From the NCBI RefSeq assembly GCF_001625565.1, contig NZ_AUXS01000042.1:124001-188000 (forward strand): DNA of 64,000 nt, written 5' to 3'. A program made the translations under genes and the position numbers. Below the pieces are notes generated by a model that was not told where the DNA came from, did not search any database, and saw nothing but the letters and a program-made list of their open reading frames with translations. Shown piece after piece: positions 25,214-33,429 of the stretch; within the stretch, counting starts at the first letter, position 1; each line of letters opens with the position of its first letter. This DNA is from Pseudoalteromonas luteoviolacea NCIMB 1944. Its GTDB lineage: Bacteria; Pseudomonadota; Gammaproteobacteria; Enterobacterales; Alteromonadaceae.

Positions 25214-25456
25214 TCTTAATTACCAATTAGAAATGCCGGAATTGATCATACCAGGGTCATCGGCTTATAAAAAGCTAAACCACATTATTTCTTCGGGCAT
25301 GTTTTATAGGTTTCTTTAAAGGCTAAGGAATGTAAACCTCTATCTACATAAATCGATGTCGTGACACGGCTTTTTGTCAACTTGATTGAGTTGCTTGGAG
25401 GTATCTCTCACTATTTCATTTGTTTTTACTCTTTTTAGCCCGTATATTTTTAGAAA

Positions 25457-25502
25457 TATTTGTAAAAAACACAAAAAAGCCCAGCTATGCTGGGCTCTTG
25501 TC
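25457..25502 (+). repeat. Right direct repeat flanking the defence island
   Basis: The partner of 15433-15479, with 36 identical bases at 25467-25502. This copy lies at its natural place, as the 3' terminator of the conserved gene yicC, and is therefore likely to be the original target site. Confidence 0.92.
25477..25498 (-). terminator. Terminator of yicC, inside the direct repeat
   Basis: An 8-bp GC-rich stem with a 3-nt loop and six T on the minus strand, 28 nt after the yicC stop. Confidence 0.9.
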
Positions 25503-25525
25503 GAAAATTCATTGTTACCAAAATA

Positions 25526-26386
25526 TCACTCAATATTCTGGATCTGCTCTCGCATTTGCTCAATCAAGACTTTAAGCTCAACGGCGGCGTTGGTGATCTC
25601 TGAATTGATTGACTTAGAGGCCAAGGTGTTCGACTCGCGGTTAAACTCTTGCATCATAAAGTCCAAACGACGGCCGCATGCACCGCCTTTTTTCAAGATT
25701 TTATGGGTCTCTTTAACGTGAGACTTTAAGCGGTCTAGCTCTTCTGCTACATCTTGTTTTTGTGCAAGGTAGATAAGTTCTTGCTCTAGGCGAGACTCAT
25801 CGATATCAGCTTGTAGTTCTTCAAGTTTTTGCGAAAGCTTGTCGCGCTGCCACTTGGTGACTTCTGGCATATGGCCTTCAACGATAGATACTTGCTCAAG
25901 AATGCCGTCTAAACGCGTGGTGATCATGTTCTCAAGGTTTGCACCTTCAGACGCTCTGGCTGCTTTAAAATCTTGAACTAGCTCATCAAAGCCAGCTAAC
26001 AAAGCGCCATTGACTTCGTCTAAATCAACTTCTTCCGCTTCCATAACGCCGGGCCAGCGCAAAATTTCAGTCGGGTTAATGTCACCACCGCTGATAGATT
26101 GCACCCATTTTGCGTTTTCAAGAATTTGTTTTGCAAGGGTTTCATTGATAGACAGCTGACCAACGTGAGCTGGGTTTGCTGCAAATTTTAAATAGACTTC
26201 CACTTTGCCTCGCTGTAATTGCTTGCGAAGGCGTTCACGTACTACTGGCTCTAGTGCCCTGAATTGCTCCGGCGCGCGGATAAATGTTTCGAGATAGCGT
26301 TGATTAACTGAGCGGATCTCCCAAACCCCAGTGCCCCAATCGCCTTTAATCTCTTTTCGAGCGTAGGCGGTCATACTATGGATCAT
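25526..26386 (-). CDS. yicC: YicC family endoribonuclease
   Basis: The 286-aa protein begins MIHSMTAYAR, nearly identical to the conserved N-terminus of the YicC family, and ends EQMREQIQNIE, typical of its C-terminal helix. The motif GKVEVYLKF and the block HVKETHKILKKGGACGRRLDF near residue 230-250 are also family hallmarks. YicC proteins are endoribonucleases that affect small-RNA turnover in E. coli. It is divergent from rph, as in many gammaproteobacteria, and closes the variable region that starts after gmk. Confidence 0.96.
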   Translation of the reverse strand: MIHSMTAYARKEIKGDWGTGVWEIRSVNQRYLETFIRAPEQFRALEPVVRERLRKQLQRGKVEVYLKFAANPAHVGQLSINETLAKQILENAKWVQSISGGDINPTEILRWPGVMEAEEVDLDEVNGALLAGFDELVQDFKAARASEGANLENMITTRLDGILEQVSIVEGHMPEVTKWQRDKLSQKLEELQADIDESRLEQELIYLAQKQDVAEELDRLKSHVKETHKILKKGGACGRRLDFMMQEFNRESNTLASKSINSEITNAAVELKVLIEQMREQIQNIE

Positions 26387-26539
26387 ATAAAGTTCCTATT
26401 TAATTTAGTTTGCGTGGCCATTATAGCCTAAGAAAAACGCTGCTCGATAGGTAAAGCTAAGATTTCTTTTGGTATTGCGTGGCATAGCGCAAAGGATCCC
26501 TTTATAATATTGCGAAACTTTGATGATAGGGGAACGTGG

Positions 26540-27253
26540 ATGCGTCCAAGCGAAAGAACTGCAAATCAGATTAGACCTGTAACATTTACCCGTAACTATA
26601 CAATGCATGCCGAAGGGTCGGTGCTTGTAGAGTTTGGCAATACAAAAGTGCTGTGTACAGCCACTGTGGAAGCGGGCGTACCGCGTTTTATGAAAGGACA
26701 GGGTAAAGGTTGGATCACTGCAGAGTACGGTATGCTTCCTCGCTCTACTCATACCCGTAATGGTCGCGAAGCTGCAAAAGGCAAGCAAGGCGGTCGTACA
26801 ATGGAAATTCAACGCCTGATCGCACGAGCTTTACGTGCCGCTGTTGACCTATCTGCACTGGGTGAAAACACCATTACTATTGATTGTGATGTACTGCAAG
26901 CAGATGGCGGAACACGTACTGCATCTATCAGCGGTGCTTGTGTTGCCCTTGTTGATGCCCTGACGCATATGCGTGCCAAAGGTATGATCAATGCCAATCC
27001 TCTTAAGTTTATGATTGCAGCGATCTCAGTTGGTGTATACAACGGTGAAGCCATTAGTGATTTAGAGTACCTTGAAGACTCAGAAGCTGAGACTGATATG
27101 AATGTGATCATGACAGAAACAGGTAAGTTAATTGAGGTTCAGGGCACCGCTGAAGGTGAACCTTTCTCATTCGAAGAACTTGACGAGTTACTGGCACTAG
27201 CCAAGCATTCAATTCGTGAGATCATCGATATTCAAAAACAAGCATTAGCGTAA
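26540..27253 (+). CDS. rph: Ribonuclease PH
   Basis: The ATG at 26540 (MRPSERTANQIRPV) has AGGGGAAC upstream and matches the family N-terminus, so the longer frame from 26510 is rejected. The 237-aa product has GSVLVEFGNTKVLCTATVE and the phosphate-binding segment LPRSTHTRNGREA with its conserved arginines. RNase PH trims the 3' ends of tRNA precursors using phosphate. Unlike E. coli K-12, which carries a frameshift, the gene is full length. pyrE follows after 14 bp. Confidence 0.97.
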   Translation: MRPSERTANQIRPVTFTRNYTMHAEGSVLVEFGNTKVLCTATVEAGVPRFMKGQGKGWITAEYGMLPRSTHTRNGREAAKGKQGGRTMEIQRLIARALRAAVDLSALGENTITIDCDVLQADGGTRTASISGACVALVDALTHMRAKGMINANPLKFMIAAISVGVYNGEAISDLEYLEDSEAETDMNVIMTETGKLIEVQGTAEGEPFSFEELDELLALAKHSIREIIDIQKQALA

Positions 27254-27267
27254 ACAAAAGGTTAGTT

Positions 27268-27912
27268 ATGAAACAGTATCAAAAAGATTTTATCGAGTTT
27301 GCTCTTGAAAAGCAGGTACTTAAGTTTGGTGAGTTTACGCTTAAATCAGGTCGTACAAGCCCTTACTTTTTTAACGCTGGTTTATTTAACACTGGCCGCG
27401 ACCTTGCGCGCTTAGGTCGCTTTTATGCTGCGGCACTAGAGGATGCGGGCATTGAGTATGATGTGCTGTTTGGCCCTGCGTACAAAGGTATTCCAATTGC
27501 AACAACTACGGCGGTTGCACTTGCTGATCACCATGACAAAGATGTGCCTTATTGCTTTAATCGTAAAGAGAAAAAGCAACACGGTGAGGGTGGCAACCTA
27601 GTAGGTTCTGAGCTTAAAGGCCGTATCATGTTAGTTGATGATGTGATCACAGCAGGTACAGCGATCCGTGAGTCGATGGAAATCATCAAGGCGAACGAAG
27701 CGGATTTGGCAGGTGTGTTAATTGCGCTTGATCGTCAAGAAAAAGGCAAAGGCGAGCTTTCAGCGATTCAAGAAGTTGAGCGTGACTTCGGCACTGCAGT
27801 GGTATCCATTGTAAAGCTAGCTGATTTGATTACTTACCTTGAGCAGCAAGGTAGTGCTTCTGAGCACTTAGCAGCAGTAAAAGCTTACCGCGACCAATAT
27901 GGTGTTGCTTAA
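27268..27912 (+). CDS. pyrE: Orotate phosphoribosyltransferase
   Basis: The 214-aa protein has the PRPP-binding motif MLVDDVITAGTA (about 122-133) and the family N-terminal block LKFGEFTLKSGRTSPYFFN. It converts orotate and PRPP to OMP in pyrimidine synthesis. The rph-pyrE gap is only 14 bp, so the E. coli-type UTP-sensing attenuator between these genes is absent here. A strong terminator follows. Confidence 0.98.
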   Translation: MKQYQKDFIEFALEKQVLKFGEFTLKSGRTSPYFFNAGLFNTGRDLARLGRFYAAALEDAGIEYDVLFGPAYKGIPIATTTAVALADHHDKDVPYCFNRKEKKQHGEGGNLVGSELKGRIMLVDDVITAGTAIRESMEIIKANEADLAGVLIALDRQEKGKGELSAIQEVERDFGTAVVSIVKLADLITYLEQQGSASEHLAAVKAYRDQYGVA

Positions 27913-27930
27913 TCAGCTTCACTCGATTTG

Positions 27931-27963
27931 AAAAATACCAGCCAAGTGGCTGGTATTTTTTTG
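27931..27963 (+). terminator. Terminator of rph-pyrE
   Basis: A perfect AAAAATACCAGCC stem with a short loop and a T run, starting 19 nt after the pyrE stop. Confidence 0.92.
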
Positions 27964-28051
27964 TCTGTGCAAAACTGTTTTGCATATAAAGTCAGCCTAG
28001 GCTCATTGGAGTATGTTACTCTTACTGCAATTTTCATAACTAGCTGAACTT

Positions 28052-29401
28052 ATGCATATTCATATTCTTGGGATCTGCGGCACCTTTATGGGGGGCATTG
28101 CAGCCATTGCACAATCTTTGGGCCATAAAGTAACAGGCTCAGATCAAAACGTTTACCCGCCAATGAGTACCCAACTAGAGTCTTTGGGGATTGAGTTAAC
28201 CCAAGGCTATGATCCAGCTCAGCTAGAGCCCAAACCAGATGTGGTGGTGATCGGTAATGCTATGAGCCGCGGCAATCCGTGTGTTGAATATGTGCTAGAA
28301 AAAGGCCTACCATACATCTCGGGGCCTGAGTGGTTAAAACATCATGTGTTGCAAGACGCGTGGGTACTGGCAGTTGCCGGCACCCATGGCAAAACCACCA
28401 CGGCAAGTATGCTCGCATGGTTACTAGAATACGCAGGCCTTAAACCCGGATTTTTAATCGGTGGAATTGTACAAAATTTCGGTCTGTCAGCACGTGTAAC
28501 AGACACGCCATTTTTTGTGATTGAGGCGGATGAATACGACACCGCTTTTTTTGATAAGCGCAGCAAGTTTGTACATTACCTCCCTCGTACTTTAATTTTA
28601 AATAACTTGGAGTTTGATCACGCCGATATTTTTGCGGACTTAAACGCCATTCAAACTCAGTTTCACCACCTAGTAAGGACTTTACCGGGGCAGGGGAAAG
28701 CCATCTATCCAGCACAAGATAATGCAATAAATGAAGTACTTGAACGCGGATTTTGGAGTCAAAAAGAATCGCTCGGCGGAGATTGGTCGTATCAATTAAT
28801 CAGCTCAGATGGCAGTCGCTTTAAAGTACTGCTCGAGAGTGAGGTTGTTGGAGAGGTAAGCTGGTCTGCTATTGGTGAGCACAATGTGAAAAACGCCATG
28901 ATGGCGATAGCGGCAGCGCGTCATGTTGGGATCCCGGTGGAAGTAAGTATCGAAGCATTGCAAACCTTTAAGTCGCCAAAACGACGTATGGAGCTCAAAG
29001 CTGAGATTGGCGGAGTGCGAGTATATGATGACTTTGCGCACCATCCGACCGCGATAAAAACGACCCTAGCAGGTCTTCGTGCAAAAGTGGGTGATGATGA
29101 AATTATTGCCATTTTAGAGCCGCGTTCAAACACCATGAAAATGGGCGTACATCAAGATACCTTGATGAATGCGTTACAAGCGGCAGATAGCGCGTTGGTA
29201 TATGAGCCTGATGGACTGGCTTGGTCACTCAAAGATGCGGCGCAAAAAGCTGGACGACAGTGTTTTTCAAGTACTGACGAGATCATTGCTCAAGTCATTG
29301 CGCAGGCCAAACCAAATCAACATATTTTAATTATGAGCAATGGTGGTTTTAATGGCATCCATGATGCCATAACGACTGAGCTAGAAAAGGTAATGTCATA
29401 A
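28052..29401 (+). CDS. mpl: UDP-MurNAc : L-Ala-gamma-D-Glu-mDAP ligase
   Basis: The 449-aa product has the Mur-ligase N-terminal motif HILGICGTFMGGIAAIAQ, the ATP-binding loop VAGTHGKTTTAS at about residue 109-120, and the central IEADEYDTAFFDKRSK with the Mpl-specific DEYD. It recycles the tripeptide released from peptidoglycan by linking it to UDP-MurNAc. Mpl rather than MurC is indicated by GICGTFMGG and by its lone position away from the division cluster. ubiX follows after 4 bp. Confidence 0.96.
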   Translation: MHIHILGICGTFMGGIAAIAQSLGHKVTGSDQNVYPPMSTQLESLGIELTQGYDPAQLEPKPDVVVIGNAMSRGNPCVEYVLEKGLPYISGPEWLKHHVLQDAWVLAVAGTHGKTTTASMLAWLLEYAGLKPGFLIGGIVQNFGLSARVTDTPFFVIEADEYDTAFFDKRSKFVHYLPRTLILNNLEFDHADIFADLNAIQTQFHHLVRTLPGQGKAIYPAQDNAINEVLERGFWSQKESLGGDWSYQLISSDGSRFKVLLESEVVGEVSWSAIGEHNVKNAMMAIAAARHVGIPVEVSIEALQTFKSPKRRMELKAEIGGVRVYDDFAHHPTAIKTTLAGLRAKVGDDEIIAILEPRSNTMKMGVHQDTLMNALQAADSALVYEPDGLAWSLKDAAQKAGRQCFSSTDEIIAQVIAQAKPNQHILIMSNGGFNGIHDAITTELEKVMS

Positions 29402-29405
29402 ACAT

Positions 29406-30023
29406 ATGTCACAATATAAAGATCCTATCACATTAGCATTTAGTGGAGCATCCGGTGCGCCCTACGGTTTAAGGTTACTAGAGGTTTTAGTTGCACTGGA
29501 CTATCAAGTGTATGTACTTATTTCCAGCGCGGCACGGGTGGTACTAGATACCGAATCTAATGTTAAGCTTTCTGGGAATGAGGCTAAGGCAACTGAACAG
29601 CTCAGTGCTTTGTGCAATGCCAAAGACGGTCAAATTCAAGTGTTTGGTAAAGACAATTGGTTTAGCCCTGTGGCATCTGGTTCTGCGGCACCGAAAAAAA
29701 TGGTCGTTTGTCCGTGTAGTGCAGGTAGTGTATCTGCCATTGCGTTAGGGGCCTCGGATAATTTACTTGAGCGCGCAGCCGATGTGGTAATTAAAGAGCG
29801 TGGTCAATTAATTTTAGTACCTCGCGAAACGCCGTTTAGCCCAATTCATTTAGAAAATATGCTCAAACTGAGCCAATTGGGCGTCACCATCATGCCAGCA
29901 GCACCTGGTTTTTATCATCAGCCTCAGTCTATTGAAGACTTGGTGGACTTTATGGTTGCGCGGATTTTAGATCATCTGAACATAGAGCATAATCTCGCCA
30001 AACGCTGGGGTTACGGGGAATAA
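29406..30023 (+). CDS. ubiX: Flavin prenyltransferase UbiX
   Basis: The 205-aa protein has the flavin-binding N-terminal motif SGASGAPYGLRLLE, the conserved CPCSAGSVSAIALGASDNLLERAADV and the RETPFSPIHLENM block typical of UbiX/Pad1. It makes prenyl-FMN, the cofactor of the UbiD decarboxylase in ubiquinone synthesis. It starts 4 nt after mpl, so the pair is one operon. Confidence 0.96.
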   Translation: MSQYKDPITLAFSGASGAPYGLRLLEVLVALDYQVYVLISSAARVVLDTESNVKLSGNEAKATEQLSALCNAKDGQIQVFGKDNWFSPVASGSAAPKKMVVCPCSAGSVSAIALGASDNLLERAADVVIKERGQLILVPRETPFSPIHLENMLKLSQLGVTIMPAAPGFYHQPQSIEDLVDFMVARILDHLNIEHNLAKRWGYGE

Positions 30024-30065
30024 ATTGATTCAAAACACATTATGGGGATTGGGGATCCGAAGTAC

Positions 30066-30986
30066 ATGACAACTGCATTAAGTATAAAAGGCTTAAGAAA
30101 AGTCTATAAAAACGGTGTTGAAGCCGTCAAAGGGATCGATTTGGAAGTCGAAGAAGGGGATTTCTTCGCATTATTGGGCCCAAATGGTGCGGGTAAATCA
30201 ACCACCATAGGCGTAATCGCTTCTTTGGTAAATAAAACCCAAGGTGACGTCAAAGTTTTCGGTCACTCCATTGATACTGCATTGGAAGATGCTAAATCTG
30301 AATTGGGGTTAGTACCGCAAGAGTTCAACTTTAGCCAGTTTGAAACTCTCAACCAAATATTGGTGAATCAGGCGGGTTATTATGGTGTACCTCGTCAAGT
30401 GGCGCACCAGCGAGCAGAAAAATACCTTAAACAGCTCGGTTTGTTTGATAAAAAAGACAAACAAGCGCGTACCTTGTCTGGTGGTATGAAGCGTCGTTTA
30501 ATGATCGCACGTGCATTAATGCATGAACCTAAGTTGCTGATACTGGATGAGCCAACAGCTGGTGTAGATATTGAACTGAGACGTTCAATGTGGGACTTTT
30601 TACGTGAGATTAATAGCCAAGGCGTCACTATCATACTAACGACCCACTATTTGGAAGAGGCGGAGCTGCTGTGCCGTAATATCGCCATCATTGATAAAGG
30701 GGTCATTGTTGAGCACACCACGATAAAAGCGCTACTGGCAAAACTAGATAAAGAAACCTTTGTCTTGGATTTACACGCGCCGATAAAACCCGTGAACCTA
30801 TCGGGTTATGCGTATTCCTTGGTAGACGATCATACTCTTGAAGTCGAAGTTGAAAAATCACAGGGTTTAAATGGGGTTTTTGCTCAATTAAGTGAGCAGG
30901 GAAACACTGTTTTAAGTATGCGCAATAAAGCTAACCGCTTAGAGGAGTTATTTGTGGGGTTATTAGAGCAGGGGCGTAATCAATGA
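30066..30986 (+). CDS. ABC transporter ATP-binding protein (YadG-like)
   Basis: The ATG at 30066 (MTTALSIKGL) is preferred over one at 30042 that lacks a ribosome site, which gives 306 aa. Walker A GPNGAGKS, signature LSGGMKRRL, Walker B LLILDEPTAGVD and the switch His in ILTTHYLEE are all intact. The C-terminal 80 residues form a small regulatory domain. The gene overlaps the permease gene by 4 bp (ATGA), so the two form one exporter. It resembles E. coli YadG of the ABC-2 drug/polysaccharide exporter group; the substrate is unknown. Confidence 0.93.
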   Translation: MTTALSIKGLRKVYKNGVEAVKGIDLEVEEGDFFALLGPNGAGKSTTIGVIASLVNKTQGDVKVFGHSIDTALEDAKSELGLVPQEFNFSQFETLNQILVNQAGYYGVPRQVAHQRAEKYLKQLGLFDKKDKQARTLSGGMKRRLMIARALMHEPKLLILDEPTAGVDIELRRSMWDFLREINSQGVTIILTTHYLEEAELLCRNIAIIDKGVIVEHTTIKALLAKLDKETFVLDLHAPIKPVNLSGYAYSLVDDHTLEVEVEKSQGLNGVFAQLSEQGNTVLSMRNKANRLEELFVGLLEQGRNQ

Positions 30987-31756
30987 GCATATTAAAATAT
31001 CGTGTTGCGCTAAAAAGTATATGGATCAAAGAGTGCATTCGCTTTTTGCGTATCTGGGTTCAGACTTTGGTACCGCCAGCGATCACAATGACGCTCTATT
31101 TTATTATTTTTGGTAGCCTGATAGGCTCACGCATTGGTGAAATGGGTGGTTTTGGCTATATGGAATTTATCGTCCCAGGCCTAATCATGATGTCGGTGAT
31201 CACTAACTCATACTCTAATGTGGCGTCGAGTTTTTATTCCACCAAGTTTCAAAAAAGCATTGAAGAGCTGCTAGTTGCACCTGTACCAAACTACGTTATT
31301 GTACTTGGTTATATGGGCGGCGGTATGGCGCGGGGCATTCTGGTGGGCTTGATTGTCAGTATAGTCAGCTTATTTTTCGTCGACATCCAAATTCACAATA
31401 TTGCAGTGATTGTCGCCACTGTGGTTTTAACCTCAGCGGTGTTTGCTTTGGGTGGACTTATCAATGCCGTATACGCAAACAGCTTTGATGATATTAGTAT
31501 TATCCCAACGTTTGTATTGACACCGTTGACTTATTTAGGCGGAGTGTTTTACTCAATTCAACTTTTGCCTGAGTTTTGGCAAGGGGTATCGCAGATCAAC
31601 CCAATCATCTATATGGTTAATGCGTTTAGATTCGGCTTTTTAGGTGTCTCTGACGTTAATATCTATGTTGCATTTGGCGTGTTAATTGGCTTTATTTCTG
31701 TGCTGTTTACGATAGCACTAACCCTGATTAAACGTGGTGTAGGGCTAAGGCACTAA
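30983..31756 (+). CDS. ABC-2 type permease (YadH-like)
   Basis: The 257-aa protein has six membrane helices and the ABC-2 signature FIVPGLIMMSVITNSYSNVA, followed by FQKSIEELLVAP and LTPLTYLGGVFYSIQLLP. It pairs with the ATPase encoded just upstream by an ATGA overlap. Related to E. coli YadH. Export of a small molecule or lipid-linked substrate is likely from the family; no substrate clue is nearby. Confidence 0.93.
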   Translation: MSILKYRVALKSIWIKECIRFLRIWVQTLVPPAITMTLYFIIFGSLIGSRIGEMGGFGYMEFIVPGLIMMSVITNSYSNVASSFYSTKFQKSIEELLVAPVPNYVIVLGYMGGGMARGILVGLIVSIVSLFFVDIQIHNIAVIVATVVLTSAVFALGGLINAVYANSFDDISIIPTFVLTPLTYLGGVFYSIQLLPEFWQGVSQINPIIYMVNAFRFGFLGVSDVNIYVAFGVLIGFISVLFTIALTLIKRGVGLRH

Positions 31757-31810
31757 TGGCAATATAAAGGGTCAGCTGAAAGGTATCCTACTCTTTTAGC
31801 TTGCCTCATT

Positions 31811-31845
31811 AAAAAACCGATATCAGCGATGGTATCGGTTTTTTT
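31811..31845 (+). terminator. Terminator of the ABC exporter operon
   Basis: An AAAACCGATA stem with a 10-nt loop and a long T run. The A-rich left arm allows action on both strands. Confidence 0.85.
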
Positions 31846-32019
31846 ATTGGCGCAAGACAAAGAACAAATGTATGGTGCGCTTTTTGGCGTGTTAATGTGA
31901 TTCGAGTTGCATTAAGGAGTCTGTGTTCTAATACACACAGTTTAATTGGCAATAACGTCATTTGATAAACGCGCTTAGCGCTTTGTTTTTTCATGCAGTA
32001 ATGTTCTGTCCAATATAAT

Positions 32020-32051
32020 CATACACGGCGAACTGCTGCTCGCCGTGTATG
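32020..32051. repeat. Perfect 12-bp inverted repeat without U tract
   Basis: CATACACGGCGA and its exact complement flank an 8-nt loop. It lies 31 nt past the stop of the small exported protein on the minus strand. No T run follows on either strand, so it is either an mRNA 3' end stabiliser, a Rho-linked 3' end or a protein-binding palindrome. Confidence 0.7.
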
Positions 32052-32081
32052 CAAATTGAGCCTAAACAACAAGCTTAGCTT

Positions 32082-32438
32082 TTAAAGCAAAGTAATATAT
32101 TGAAGTAAGCAAGTCACATCGCCTTGCATTTTTTTACTGTCGTCTAGCGTCAGTAAAATTTTTGAGTTAGACGCTTTGGCCATAAGGGCAATACTCAAGG
32201 CGCTATCATCACCCTTAGCAACGGCAACTGCGTATTTATTGCGGTATTTTACGCAGTTCGGGTTTTTATCTGGGTTTTCTAATGATATCCAAACAACCCC
32301 ATTCCAATGGCTACCAGCCGTTGACTGAGTCGAACCGTGAAATCGAATTTCACCAACATTTGCTGTTATGTCATATCGCGCAGCATTAGCTGAGGTAGTA
32401 ATTAATAGCGCGAATAAAGCGATGATAAATGTTTTCAA
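32082..32438 (-). CDS. Small exported protein, unknown family
   Basis: The 118-aa product has a clear signal peptide (MKTFIIALFALLITTSANA, cleavage after residue 19). The mature 99-residue domain has two Cys (in NPNCVKYRN and GDVTCLLQY) that could form a disulphide, and a regular beta-rich pattern ending in VTCLLQYITL. I do not recognise the family. It is a single gene on the minus strand in a region of convergent and divergent neighbours. Confidence 0.7.
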   Translation of the reverse strand: MKTFIIALFALLITTSANAARYDITANVGEIRFHGSTQSTAGSHWNGVVWISLENPDKNPNCVKYRNKYAVAVAKGDDSALSIALMAKASNSKILLTLDDSKKMQGDVTCLLQYITLL

Positions 32439-32739
32439 TTTTGTATCCTTAAAAGTTTTGTAAATTAATGATATTTAAGCTGTAATTATATCTCGTATCA
32501 TTACGCTTGTGCATATTGTACCCAAGTAAGGCATGAAAAGAAGCATAGAATGAGGGGGTTGGGTCTAACGATGCGCTTTTGATATTTTGGTGAGGGCGTT
32601 GACTTATACGTATCGAAATGTTGATTGTCGCTGTATTGCTATACCTTAGGGACAAGTCTATTAAAATTGGCAGTCCCCTATTTACTTTACTTCTCAAACT
32701 TCTAAAATTGCCCCATTTAAAGTTAACGATACGAGCAAA
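32439..32739. other. Intergenic region between divergent genes
   Basis: 301 bp between the exported-protein gene and the TrmB-like gene, which are transcribed divergently. It must carry both promoters; nothing else is recognised. Confidence 0.5.
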
Positions 32740-33414
32740 ATGGCTGACGCAAACTCTCGGAGTATCACCTCAAACCAAACTGACTTGCACGAAAAGTTAG
32801 ATGAAATCGTGCAAAAGCATCTGGAAGCTGAGTTCAAAAAACCCATTGCTGAGCATACTTTAAAGGCATTTAATGAAGTAAATGACAAGGTTCAGGCATT
32901 TTCAGGCCCAATTATTTTGGATTCATGTTGTGGAGTTGGAGAAAGTACAGCTAATTTGGCTAAACGCCATCCCGATGCCTTAGTGATTGGAGTTGATAAG
33001 TCTTCTCACCGACTTGATAAGCACGATATAGAATACAAGCAAAGTGAGCGCGGACAATACATTTTAGTTCAAGCCGATTTAAACGACTTTTGGCGTTTAG
33101 CCGTTGAGGCTAAATGGCAACCGAGCCATCACTACTTGTTGTACCCAAACCCATGGCCAAAGTCTAAACACATTCAAAGACGCTGGCACGGCGCGGCAGT
33201 ATTTCCTTTCATAGTTAAGCTTGGTGGTGTGTTAGAGGTACGAAGTAACTGGTCAATATATATAGAAGAGTTTGCTAGAGCTTTGCAATTAGCCGGAGTT
33301 GACGCCGCTGCTGAAGCATATGAAAGTGCACAAGCTATTACACCATTTGAGCGCAAGTACTGGGCCAGTGGACAGTCCAGTACACGCTTGGTCGTGAGTT
33401 TAACGCCTCAGTAG
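32740..33414 (+). CDS. TrmB-like SAM-dependent methyltransferase
   Basis: The 224-aa protein has the SAM-binding motif DSCCGVGESTANLAKRHP (about residues 65-82), then VIGVDKSSHRL, and the segment YPNPWPKSKHIQRRWHG in the place of the TrmB catalytic block. The family is the tRNA (guanine-46-N7) methyltransferases. The typical proteobacterial TrmB has DPWxKxRHxKRR; here the block reads NPWPKSKHIQRRWH, and the N-terminus is different, so this is more likely a paralogue than the housekeeping trmB. Substrate is not certain. Confidence 0.8.
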   Translation: MADANSRSITSNQTDLHEKLDEIVQKHLEAEFKKPIAEHTLKAFNEVNDKVQAFSGPIILDSCCGVGESTANLAKRHPDALVIGVDKSSHRLDKHDIEYKQSERGQYILVQADLNDFWRLAVEAKWQPSHHYLLYPNPWPKSKHIQRRWHGAAVFPFIVKLGGVLEVRSNWSIYIEEFARALQLAGVDAAAEAYESAQAITPFERKYWASGQSSTRLVVSLTPQ

Positions 33415-33429
33415 TTTGAAGCAATGCCC

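Larger units (their letters stand above)
25214..25525. other. Right boundary region of the defence island
   Basis: This 312-bp stretch holds the methyltransferase promoter region on the left and the right copy of the direct repeat with the yicC terminator on the right. No gene is supported. Confidence 0.55.
31757..32081. other. Intergenic region with two hairpins
   Basis: 325 bp between convergent genes. It holds a bidirectional terminator for the ABC operon (31811-31845) and a separate perfect 12-bp hairpin (32020-32051). A 61-codon frame on the minus strand is not supported. Confidence 0.6.

Noticed and set aside
31809..31994. 61-codon minus-strand frame over the ABC terminator
   Set aside because: It runs through a terminator hairpin and has no ribosome site.
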